This document shows positions 22,657 to 34,200 of a stretch of DNA of 64,000 nt, piece by piece. Under the pieces are notes generated by a model. The model worked only from the letters and a program-made list of their open reading frames with translations. It did not search any database and was not told the origin of the DNA. Origin of the DNA: Amaurobius ferox (lineage: Eukaryota; Arthropoda; Arachnida; Araneae; Amaurobiidae); NCBI GenBank assembly GCA_951213105.1, contig OX578140.1, positions 121,131,653 to 121,195,652 of the forward strand. Direction: 5' to 3'. How positions within the stretch are numbered: position 1 is the stretch's first letter; each line of letters begins with the position of its first letter. Both the position numbers and the translations under genes were made by a program.

Positions 22657-23591
22657 TTACTTTCCTTATATACATAATGTATAAGGAAAGTATTGTGACG
22701 GGGTCGAAAATTCGAATTGGAGTTTTCGATGGGAGAGCACGTTTCAAGCATCCCTGATCACGAATCAAACATTTTTGAAGTGATGTCTGTGTGTGTGTGT
22801 GTGTGTGTGTGAAAGTATGTGTGTATGTGTGTGTGTCAGTGAGTCTGTGGAGACGATAACTGACGAACGAAATTTGGCACAAAAAACACAATCCGCAAAC
22901 ACTGGAAGTCTGTTGTTTTTATACGCAATCGAATGTTCAGAACCTGCCTAAATTTTTGAGTGAAATTTTGAAAAAATCGTTAAAAAATCAAAACCGCTAA
23001 TAAAGTTACGCAAATAGACATTTCTTATGCAATTTTTCATTAGAAAACGATTGACATAAATTTTAGAACGATAACATGAATCATTCTCGAGATATTGCAC
23101 ATTTTCAAAGAAATTATCAAGAAGTCATACAAAATAAAAAAAATATATATTTCCTATTGAGAAACATGTTCGTTTTTCATATGTAATACTATGCAATAAA
23201 TTTGGTGACATCATTCTCGTGGATCTAGCTCGTTCTATTTATGAGAAAAGATACTTTGAGTAATACTTTTGTATTTGAACTCCAATAGTCATTTATCTGC
23301 TATAAGAATAATTTATTTCTTCGTCGATAACGCTTGGCGAGATTTTGGCGACGAATTTCGCGGCATGTCGTCAACTTGGCGACTTTTTATAAAATGTTGC
23401 CAAATTAACGAAAATCTCGCCAAATGGAAAAAAATGACTCTAAATCAATGAAAATGACGACTAATCGTTGACAATTCAATATCTTTTAAAGAATATAAGT
23501 ATCTACTATAGAAAAAAAACCTATTTTTTTATTGTAAAAGTAGTAAATTCATTGCATGATATAAGGAAAGTCATGTGTTGCCCACATCAGA
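22657..23591 (-). mobile_element. HX family, copy 7
   Basis: A 935-bp minus-strand copy. Along the element it begins TCTGATGTGGGCAACACATG (preceded by T rather than A) and ends GGAAAGTAA then T. The microsatellite is at 22788-22838 and the 20-bp repeats at about 23390-23480. Confidence 0.8.
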
Positions 23592-23829
23592 ATTTTTTTT
23601 TTATTTTCAGACTTTTACCATTCTTTTGAGCAATTTTGGACGAAAAAACAAGAATTAGAGGGTTTATCATCAATAAAGGAAATAGCTACCACAAATGGAC
23701 TACGTGACAGTGAAAATGACCACCAAGAAGGAGTTGACAGAAAGTGATGAAAATCGTCAACCAGAGAGAGACATCAATGAACAATAAGTGATGTTTATTG
23801 CAACCTGATACACCTATCCATTGAGTGAT

Positions 23830-24860
23830 AACATCGTCTGATTAGTAGGTTGTAGGACCACCGCGGGCGGCGATACAGTCAGCAACACGTCTAGGTACAG
23901 AGTCAATGAGCATGCGAATGGTGTCCTGAGGGATGACTGCCCATTCCCTGTCAACCATTTGTCAGAGTTTGTCTTCTAAAACGCGGCGGTGGTAGCACAC
24001 GCAACGACGTCCAATAACGTCCCAGACGTGTTCGATTGGTGAGAGATCCGGGGAGACAGTTGGCCAGGGTAGCATCTGAGTACCTTACAGGGCTGATGCG
24101 TGCCGTGTGTGTTCGGGCGTCATCCTGCTGGAAAATGGCATTGGGCACCCCCTGAAGGAAGGTAGTATCACCGGCCGCAGCACGTCATCCACGTATCGTT
24201 GGGACGTCACAGTGCCCTCAATACGGACCAGAGGTGACCTGCTATCGTAGACGCGCCCCAAACCCCGATGTCTCGTTGTCGCGCGGTGTGGCGTTCCACA
24301 GATGTGGCCGGAATGGACGTGTCATCACTTCGGCGTCAGACTCGTATACGGGGACTGTCATTGCTAAACCAGAAGCGTGACTCGTCTGAGAACACGACCC
24401 TGTGCCATTCCGCCCTCCACGTGGCTCTATCCCGACACCGTTGCAAACGGAGGCGTCTGTGCAGTTGGATCAATGGCAGTCTTCTTAACGGGCGCCATGA
24501 GTGCAGGTCGTCGGCGGATAATGGTTCTGGTCGATATGGGAGCATTAAGGGTGTCCTACATATGCTATAAAAGGGCGACGGAAGTAGCCTGCAGGGCCAC
24601 CAACGCTTACTGGCGGATTCGTTGGTCCACGCGTGCTGACGTTGCTCTGGCCGCACCAGCACCCCTCAAACATGCCACATGCCCTTGTTCCAACCATCTT
24701 CGCCGCAACCGGTGCTGCCTCGGTTGGCGGCGACCTGGCATTCTCTGCTACTACACGTTTCTTCTGAGAAAAAAAAATTGCAGGACTGTTTTCCTTGCAG
24801 ACAGAGCGGCGCGACTATTGCCTGCCGATTCTGCAGGTTCCTTCTCTTATATCTCACTCA
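23830..24860 (-). pseudogene. Tc1-like transposase, degraded
   Basis: On the minus strand, reading from high to low coordinates, there are PLSADDLHSWRPLRRLPL-like and CRDRATWRAEWHRVVFSDES segments (24336-24662, containing the second catalytic region FSDESRF), then PNAIFQQDDARTHTAR (24089-24148, the third catalytic region), and finally EWAVIPQDTIRMLIDSVPRR ending IAARGGPTTY and a stop (about 23846-23962). Tc1-like transposases cut and paste DNA at TA sites. The reading frame is broken in several places, so this copy cannot be active. Terminal inverted repeats were not found with confidence. Confidence 0.8.
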
Positions 24861-24984
24861 ACGTGCGTGGGACAGCTGCGCATTTCGCGTCATTCACATA
24901 ACTCGGTGAGTTGCGTCCATCCTGCAATTTGCATATTTCTCTGCCTATTTCTTCTTGGTGTCTCATTTTCACTATCACGTAGTG

Positions 24985-25762
24985 TATATTCAAACTCTTG
25001 CATATGCTGATTACATCGATATTACAGCTAGAACTGCTATAAGTCTTGGAAAGCGCTGCTAATAAAATGCAACTGAAAATATACCAAGACGAAACTAATT
25101 ACATGGCTTTTACCAGAAGTGCGTCTTTCCCTCTCGTATTCGTGGTTAACTAGTATAAATTTAAATATGTCAAGCATTTCCACTATCTGGGATATCATAT
25201 AAACTGTAAATATAATATTAGTTTAGAAATCTAAAACGGAAATATAACTGCAAATCTCTGTTTTCATGGAATAAGGATTTTTCTCAGATCACACCTGATT
25301 GGAAGAATAAAATTACAGCCAGATAAACAACTTTTAAGCCCCACTTGAATTTGCACTTCAGAAACCTGGACACTCACCGGGCATGGTGAAAAAAATTCTT
25401 TGTATCTCTGAGCAAAAAAATTTTTGTTGGAATGCAGGATTCTGGAAAATGGTATTTGGAGAAGAAGATATAAATATGAACTATACATATTATAGAAATA
25501 TTTTGACATAATTAAATGAACTAAAATGAACTAAACGAACTAAATGAACAGAATAGTACGGACAGGACATTATCTAAGAATGAATAATAATAGAATCACA
25601 AAGAACATTTTTATGTCTACACCGATCGGGAAAAGATATAGAGGACGACCGAAGTTCAGATGGATCAATTGTCTGGTCAAGGACTTTGAGGTGTTAAATA
25701 TCAAAAATTGGAAAAGCATTGCTGCAAGGAGGATAGCTTGGAAGAATAATCCATTGGTAATG

Positions 25763-25780
<18 letters not shown>
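24985..25780 (+). pseudogene. Non-LTR retrotransposon reverse transcriptase, C-terminal remnant
   Basis: It starts with the catalytic region YIQTLAYADYIDITARTAIS (25003-25014 encodes YADY). Active relatives have YADD, so the second aspartate is lost. Broken-frame segments follow: HFHYLGYHINCKYNIS, GRIKLQPDKQLL, ENGIWRRRYKYELY. The intact C-terminal frame (25544-25777) contains RTGHYLRMNNNRI and GKRYRGRPKFRWINCLVKDF. This order is typical of the RT thumb and tail of LINE elements. Stops and frameshifts make it dead. The clade is not assigned. It abuts the Tc1 remnant on its left and runs into a TA microsatellite. Confidence 0.75.
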
Positions 25781-26254
<474 letters not shown>

Positions 26255-26399
26255 TTTATGGTCTGCTCATTTCCCATTATCGTTTAATCCTATGTTTTCA
26301 TTATAATGTTTAAAGATTTTATTTGATTAGTCTTATGTGCATAGTATCTCTTCAGAATTAAATGTTGCTCTAGTTTAATTACATATTATAACTTTAATT

Positions 26400-26456
26400 A
26401 TCAGTATATAATTAGTATATTATTAGTATATTATTAGTATATAATTATAGTTATTA
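26400..26456. repeat. Short ATTAGTATATA-type tandem repeat
   Basis: About five copies of an 11-bp unit ATTAGTATATA/ATTAGTATATT. Confidence 0.75.
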
Positions 26457-26574
26457 TATTATAATTTTAATTAATGTTATTTAAACGAATTACTTATTTT
26501 TTTTATTAAGATAGATATTTCATCCTAGTTATTAAAATCATCATAAATGTTTAGCAAAATTCCATTATCTCATA

Positions 26575-27045
26575 TTCTTCAGAACCATTCCAAGTACCAT
26601 CCTTTTTTCACCATTCTATATACAATATGTATGTCAAGCTAAAAATAATTTAACGTTTTCTCAGTAAATTATCAGCGTTGCTTTTTTCCAAGCAAAATGG
26701 TAAAATTATGTTACCAACGTGTACAATTCAATGAAGTAGAAAATCTAAATTTAATAAAAAGTTCTCAAATTTAAGAAACAAACAATGGATAGAATTCGTC
26801 TTCAAATCTTTGGGTTATTTTAAGAGAAATTGTTTTTCCTTACATCTTTTATTTTCTCCGCTGGAAAATAATCGCAAAATAAATGTCGGTCCAGTGAAAT
26901 TAGAGAAAAAGGCAGTTCAACATTTTATTATTGCTTAGTGCCATAAAATACATGCGGGATAGAATTTAGAAAATATAGCATTTTTTATCGAATAGAATGT
27001 AAGAAAGCGTTTTATAAAGTAAAAAAATCTGATGCGGTCGGTATA
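26575..27045 (-). repeat. Inverted dispersed pair, right member
   Basis: Reverse-complement relative of 20650-21165, about 5.5 kb away. It ends with TCTGATGCGG at 27028, a variant of the shared terminal motif, matching the boundary seen at 20656. Non-coding. Confidence 0.75.
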
Positions 27046-27388
27046 ACTTTCTCCAGAAACTCAAATTCACTTTTTAAAAATATAAATAAACTAATTTAGA
27101 TTATTAGTTTAATTACATATTCTTCCAGGTGAAGGGGCTTTGAACATGTTTTTTGTGGATCACAAACTTTTTCTATTTCACCGAGTCTTGCACTTCACCT
27201 CATTATTGTATTATGCTCAGTATTTTGGTCTGAAATGTCTTGACAGTACATTAAAATATGCGACCTTTGCCATTTGGAGTTAATTGATCAATTATCAATT
27301 TAACAGTTAAAACAAAACCCACCTTTGGAATTAATAGTGGATGAGTCTTAAGTATTTGGTAATATTACAAGCAAAATAAAATTATTGC

Positions 27389-27389
<1 letters not shown>
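27046..27389. other. No recognisable feature
   Basis: AT-rich sequence without credible coding or repeat content. Confidence 0.45.
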
Positions 27390-27632
<243 letters not shown>

Positions 27633-27832
27633 NNNNNNNNNNNNNNNNNNNNNNNNNNNNNNNNNNNNNNNNNNNNNNNNNNNNNNNNNNNNNNNNNNNN
27701 NNNNNNNNNNNNNNNNNNNNNNNNNNNNNNNNNNNNNNNNNNNNNNNNNNNNNNNNNNNNNNNNNNNNNNNNNNNNNNNNNNNNNNNNNNNNNNNNNNNN
27801 NNNNNNNNNNNNNNNNNNNNNNNNNNNNNNNN
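27633..27832. other. Assembly gap of exactly 200 N
   Basis: A run of 200 unknown bases between a TA microsatellite and the interior of gypsy element 2. By comparison with element 1 (sequence after about 37684), roughly 2.3 kb of element 2, including its 3' LTR, should lie here or has been lost. The gap length is therefore probably a placeholder. Confidence 0.95.
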
Positions 27833-28419
27833 TTTAAAATTTTCCTACAATCTCTGAGATGACAGAAAAAAAAACCCATGTAATCATTTAATTATTATCC
27901 TACTGAAAATCTTATAACTCCCCTGCGATTCTATATTACACTATCCATAATTATACATTTTCTTTCACATATCCCCTGATTTAATCCAAATCTTATACTT
28001 GGATACGGAATTTCCCGAATTCCTTACATTATTCACTTTCCCACTTAATGAAACCATACTTAAATTTTTTGTAAATCTTATCACTCCCTGAAATTCTCTC
28101 AATGCCTACAAAATTACGAATTTTCTCTCAAAAACCACCTAACTCAATTCAAATCCCATACTTGAATACCAAAATGTACATTTTCTTCTCTTATATCCCC
28201 TGTAATTGAATGCAAAGTCTCCTGAATTAATTCATTTCTCCTTTTGTGTAACATATATTCTAGCATCTAAATTCCCTGTTCAAACAGAAAAATCTAGTCC
28301 CCAGAGAAAATCAAGTAGTGGTATACAAGGTCAACATGTCCTTCTGCCATTGTGTCATTTTCCCTGGAAAGCGGTCCCCTTTCTGGCCTGCGGCTAATAC
28401 GGGCATTTCTTCGTGTAAC
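27833..28419 (-). mobile_element. Gypsy element 2, 3' internal fragment beyond the nested insertion
   Basis: Reverse complement of element 1 positions about 37092-37684 (for example 28206-28397 encodes the same 63 codons as 37114-37305 on the opposite strand). It ends at GTAAC (28415-28419), directly before element 1. It continues at 39980 on the other side, so this is the displaced distal part of element 2. Pol lies far to the right. Confidence 0.85.
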
Positions 28420-29362
28420 TGTTATATTGTAATTTTCAATTCCCAATATAACATTGCTCTTTGAAAGAGGAAGTGGACCTAAGAAGACGGTCCCTCATGA
28501 AGTGAGGCAATTTTTGTAACATTCCCTCGAACGCAGCTGCACCGGACATTCATTTCGAAAAGAGAGGGTGCTTCTCAAGTTCATGTCAGCGTTAGGTGTT
28601 ACAACAAACGGAAGGGGTTGAACTTCTTGACCCCAGAGTCAATTAATATCACTCGAACCTTGGGAAAATTCTCGTGAGAACTTTCAACGATTTTAAAACT
28701 GGAGACTGCATATCTCATATTTCAGGGGGGCCTTGACCAATAATATAGCCTGAAGGGCGTAGCCCTTAATTTACTTAGCCAATTATGGACAGGGGCGCCT
28801 TGTTAAGGGGGTAGAGACAGAGAGCAACTTTGGACTTTAAGTTTTTGAAATCGAGGACTTGAATTTTGGGAGTGAAAAGAAAAGGTCGCAAGAGCGACGG
28901 ATCTCGGAGAGAGCGAGCCCACGGGACAGAGCCGGAGCGCGCGGTCATAAAGTCCGACATCGGCAAAGATGATCGAGGTAGGACAATTCTACACATATTT
29001 TTTGCACTTTGATTATTATTATCTCTCTGACCCTCCTAAATCCATTAAGGACGTAGGCTAGTAAGAATAGTGAGTTAATGCACATTAATAGGTTAATAAT
29101 TGTAATGCTCATATTATGATCATAGAATGAGGAGATTTTGATTGTCTTAATGTACTACACTAAAGATGTTGGTATATGAAATTTACCAGATGTTAATAGT
29201 TATTAAATAAGGTTTGTCTTAATGAAATAAATTCTTTGTTATTGTTTAAAATTAAGCCTCTTCATTTTAATTACTGGTATTATGTATTTCTTTATTTACT
29301 CCACTTTACGAGATCGGTCTATATAGCGCCAATACCTGGCGGTGTGGACGACTCACATATCA
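28420..29362 (+). repeat. 5' LTR of element 1 (943 bp)
   Basis: It starts TGTTATATTG and ends CACATATCA. The first 34 bp form a 10-bp stem (TGTTATATTG with CAATATAACA at 28444-28453). Against the 3' LTR it lacks about 12 bp near 29035-29045 (AAATAAGGTTAACCTGGGCC is shortened) and differs by several single-base indels, mostly in homopolymers. Confidence 0.88.
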
Positions 29363-29365
29363 TTT

Positions 29366-29520
29366 TGGTGCCGTTTAAACCAGTTTCGAACCTGGACTCA
29401 AAATTATTGCACCCTTATCATATTGGTGCTCATGAGCAATCAAACCTCGATTCAAAATTATTTAACCCTTCTGGCGACTTTGCTGTTTTAGACCAGTTAT
29501 ATGCCAGAATTTAAATTTTA
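29366..29520 (+). promoter_or_regulatory. Primer-binding region of element 1, degenerate
   Basis: Three bases after the LTR comes TGGTGCCGTTTAAACC, then a T-arm-like AGTTTCGAACCTGG, and a second weaker unit TGGTGCTCATGAGC about 58 bp on. Element 2 has two extra upstream units with TGGCGCCCGTGACC, a better tRNA complement. Element 1 appears to have lost those. Confidence 0.6.
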
Positions 29521-29982
29521 ATGAAGAGAATAAATATATTTTGGAATTAATGAGAAATGAAAAGATTGAATAAAAAAATTTTTTTTGTGTGTAAAATAAG
29601 GATTAAATTAAAGAAAGAATTTTAAAATTAAAATAAATATAGGTAAATTTAAGAAAATTTATTTCACAGTATGAGAAGCAAGCAAATAGTGAATCATTAT
29701 GTGTTCTTAATGAGGACATGCCATATTTGTATGTGAAAATATAATTATTAGGGAACTTGAAGCTTTTAAGAAATTTTTGAATTGTATAAATATTTGTGTA
29801 ATATTTGAGGAGTTAATTATGAGGATTGAAGTATTTGCATGCGTAGATAGTGAAATGATTAGAATTATGTTTTTGAATTTATGTGATATTGTATTTAAAT
29901 ATTTTGGGGGAACATTTTTGAGGTGTAAAAAACAGGAGATAAATTTTAGATATAGAATTTTTGCGAGAAAGTGAAATTTAGA

Positions 29983-31142
29983 ATGACGGAAAGCGGAGAA
30001 AATCATCCAGCAACGAGGGGCAGGTTACCAGGACTTATACACCTATTAGGGGAATGCAATGGCATAGAGAAATGATGTAGAAATTTTTTTTGACCAGATC
30101 AAAATCTTTAAGCAGCTTGGGGGATTGGTCAGAGGAGGAAAAGTTAGCAATTGTGAAATCGCGGTTAAGAGGGAATGCAAGAAAATTTTATATAGGGTCA
30201 CAAGAATTAAGAAGGGAAACATCTTTCGAAAAATTTAGGGATAGGTTATTAGAGTTCTTTACAGAAAAACCGAACATTACAACAAATCAGATCCTTTTCA
30301 CGACCGCAAAACAGACACAGGGAGAAACGATTAAGCAGCTGGCGCACAGAATAACAACACTAACTTTAAATTATATTGGCGACACAGAGCACAGTGAAGC
30401 GACACAACAGATTATGGATAAATTAAGGTTAAATAAATTCTTAGAGGCGGTAACACCTGAATTCCAGAAAGAAATAATAAAAACTAATGCACAAAATTTT
30501 GATGAAGCTGTAAAAATAGCCACAAACTTGGAACAGGCAAATTTAGCTGCGATAACGGCAAATGTAAATAGTGCTACATATAGACAAGAAATTGAGACGC
30601 TCCGCAAAGAGCAACAGGAATTTAACGCACATATTTTAAATTCAATTACCCAAGAAATAAACACATTAAAAATCCAAGAAAAAGTACAAATTCCCACGAC
30701 ACAAACAAAAAAACTCGTAACATGCCACTACTGTAATAAACAGGGACATTTCATGAGAGAATGCCGAATATACAAAGCTGATCATTTTAAACAAACACAG
30801 AGTCAAAACATAAACAACGCGAGGACACAGTGGCATAATCAAATACAGTCTCCTCCCCACTCATTTCAAACCCAGCCGTATGATGACCACAGAACTTACT
30901 CCTCCCAGCCGGACACATACGATTATAGGCCAAACCACGCCTTTGGAAACTATCAACAGAGCAGAAATTACTATGCAGCACCCCCTCCACAAAGTAGATT
31001 TTCTAGGGAACAACGATATAATAGGGACGAGTCAAACCAAAACAGAATCAGAGAATCGGGCGGGCAAAGAAACAATGGGAGAGAGATGAATACAAGATTT
31101 GAATACAGAAATTTCCCTAATAGAAGAGATAATTTAAACTAA
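29983..31142 (+). CDS. gag: Gag polyprotein of element 1, N-terminus frameshifted
   Basis: Structural protein that would assemble the retrotransposon particle. Compared with intact Gag of element 2 it has one extra A near 30071 and one near 30102, so only 30090-31142 reads as one open frame (350 codons). Visible parts are the capsid-like region around LRGNARKFYIGSQELRR and FEKFRDRLLEFF, a Q/N-rich tail, and one CCHC zinc knuckle CHYCNKQGHFMREC (30723-30764). The frame ends AAT TTA AAC TAA at 31131-31142, the slippery site. The two insertions are in A-runs and could be real or consensus errors. Only N/S differs elsewhere between copies in the parts compared by eye. Confidence 0.85.
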
Positions 31143-31202
31143 TTGTGGGAGCTTTAAATAATAACTTACAAAGAGAGAAAAATTACAGGGTAAAGTTCCC
31201 GA
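31133..31202 (+). promoter_or_regulatory. -1 ribosomal frameshift signal, gag-pol of element 1
   Basis: The heptamer TTTAAAC (31133-31139) lies in Gag frame as T TTA AAC, directly before the Gag stop TAA (31140-31142). After a 7-nt spacer, GGGAGCTTTA (31147-31156) can pair with TAAAGTTCCC (31191-31200), ten pairs with one G-U and a 34-nt loop. Pol is in the -1 frame and open from 31133, so slippage gives a Gag-Pol fusion. Seen: heptamer, stop, frame and complementarity. Inferred: that it functions. Confidence 0.85.
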
Positions 31203-34200
31203 GAAAAATTGAAATTCCTGTACAAACAGAAAATAAGAAATTGGAGATACATAACGATGAAAGTACTGAAAAACATGAGGAAACGATTGCATCTGTAGGA
31301 GAACAAATTGAAAAAACAGAATTGCCAACAATAATAGCTCAATTTAAAAATATACAAAGCGAACTCATGATAGACTCTGGAGCGAGCGTTAGTGTATTAT
31401 CATTAGAATTGTTCAATAAAATTAAAGATAATGTCAAAATTAAATATGTGTCAAGGAGTGTTACAATATCAACTTTAACAGGACATAGTATTGAATATAT
31501 AAAGACTGTGGAAATTCCATTTAAAATTCAGGGAAAACAGTTCAAACATATTTTTTTTGTCACAACAGCAAGATTTACACAAAAATTTAAGGGAGTATTG
31601 GGTTTTGACTTTTTACAGAAAAATCAAGCCATTTTGAATACACAAAAGAACATTCTGAAGATGGGCGACATAGAAATAATTTTAAATTCTGATAGGCAAA
31701 TTGATAGACAAATAAATGAGATAATACAGGAAAGACCGAATCTAGCCAAAATTTTAAGAAAAGTAGAAATCAAACCGAATTCGAGGGAGAATGTTGTAGT
31801 ATATAGTGAGGAAAGTCTAGAAAATGGAACAGAGGTTTTGTTCGAACCCAAAGAAAAATCATACATTGTAATGAATTATGGAATACACCACATGAATGAG
31901 AACAAAATTAAAATTGAAGTTCAGAATAACACGAATGCGGCAATTACATTAAATAAAAACATGGCTTTAGGAAACATTACGACAGATTTTACGATACAAC
32001 AACAGGACATTAAAGAACCAGAAATTAGTGAACGGACACATAAATACGAAGAGATGATAAATTTAATACAGGCTAAACCGGAGATAATTGAAGAAAGAAA
32101 AAAAGATTTGAAAACAGAAGATTTTAATACTGACCACATGGACCCAAACATTAAACAAGATTTCCTCAAATTTGTAATGCAATATTCGGACGTTTTTTCA
32201 AAATCATTAAAAACTTTAGGAGCGACGGACATCGTAAAACCGGTGATAAAGCTTGCACATGACCACGCAATACGTTCCAGGCCATACGACGTTCCGTACG
32301 CACTGCAGGATACCGCAAAAAATCAATTAAAAGAGTTAGAAGAAGCAGGGATAATTGCCAGAACAAAATCAAATTTTGCATCGCCGATGATTTTAGTGCG
32401 TAAAACAAGTGGAGAGTACCGTTTATGTTTAGATCTGAGATTAATTAATAACATATCCACTCTTTTTCCTTACAAAATTCCCCGTGTAAATGAAATTATA
32501 ACTAAATTAGCCGGACATAGATACTATTCGAAACTGGATTTTCATAGTGCATTCAACCAATTGGTTTTACCTGAAGACACAAAAGAATTATTTGCTTTTA
32601 CAACGCCCTATGGCAACTACCAATTTGAAAGACTCGTTTTTGGACATGTAAGCTCCGCTCCAATTTTTCAACAGGTTATGGACACCATTTTAGCGGACTT
32701 AAGAGAGGAAAACATACAAGCTTACATCGACGACATAATAATCCCGGCTAACTCTTATTCAGAATTAATACATAAATTAAAATTAGTATTCGATAAATTA
32801 AGAAAATACAACCTAACTCTGACACCCAGCAAATGTAAATTTTTTGTAGAAAAAGTAGCATATTTAGGATTTGAAATTAGTCAAAAAGGCATTACACCAA
32901 CAGATGAAAATATAAACAAAATCACTTCTTTTCCAGTACCAAAAACATTAAGAAAATTAAAAAGATTTTTAGGCATTTGTAATTTTTACAGAAATTCAAT
33001 AAAAAATTATGCTCAATTAACCGCGGTTTTATCAGACTTAACAAGAAAGGATAATAAATTTAAATGGGATAATAAATGTGAGGAGGCATTCCAGGAACTC
33101 CAAGAATGTTTTTTCAAGAAACCATTACTTATACAGCCAGATTTTGACAAAGACTTTTATCTGAATATCGATGGCAGCATTCAGTCCATAGGAGGCGCTC
33201 TTTTACAATACAGAGAGGGAATTTTAAAACCGATTGCATATTTTAGCAGGAAATTATCGATACAGGAGCAAAAATACCCGGCCATGAAAATTGAATTACT
33301 TGCTATGCATCAGGGAATGAAATTTTTTAGGAATTTTCTTTTCGGACGAAAGTTTTTTGTGCTTTCTGACCATTTACCTTTGGGACAGCATTTAAAAATA
33401 CAAAACCCACCCAGCGTATTACAGAGGTGGCTTTTAGAGATATCTGAATATGATTATGAATTTATTCACGTCCCGGGTAAAGATAATTTATTAGCGGATT
33501 TTTTAAGTAGAGATGATTTTGAAAATAAACAAACAGAGCAGAATGAGGGAAAACAAAACATTGAGAATCCAAGGGGAGAAATTAACCTGATAGAACAAAT
33601 TAAGGGAGAAAACACGGTGAAAAGAAATGGATATGTGAATGAGGATAGTGTCTATATTGCACAGATAAACACAATAACAGAAATCCCGGCATTAGATAGA
33701 ATTTTAGAGGAACAAATTAAAGATCCAAAATTAAAAATAATCAGAGAAAATTTACAAAACCGGAATTTTAAAGAGGGGAAACATTATGACACATTATATA
33801 TTGACGAGGAAACTAATTTATTAATGCACGTAGGAAACTGGAAGGACAGACCTTGGAGAGACAATTTGAACAAAACTATAGTTATACCCAGAAATTTACA
33901 GAAAGAAATTTTAGCGATTACACATGTAACACATGCAGGGATCGATAAAACTTATAAACTTTTATCGGACAGATATTTTTGGACGGGTATGTACAGTGAC
34001 ACACAAAATTTTATTACATCTTGCGAACAGTGTAGAAGGAAAAAGGGAAAAAATCAGCCCGTTCCCCTGGGAAGAAATCCTATACCTGATGGGCCCGTGC
34101 AAATTTTGTCGACAGACATTTGCGGACCGTTTCAAACTAGCACTTCAAATAATAAATATGTGTTATCGGTGGTAGACCACTTCTCCAAACATATACAAAT

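Noticed and set aside
24377..24901. 174-codon plus-strand open frame
   Set aside because: Antisense shadow of the Tc1-like transposase remnant on the minus strand.
28775..28996. 73-codon minus-strand frame repeated in all three LTRs
   Set aside because: It lies within the LTR on the antisense strand and has no motif; repetition reflects LTR identity.
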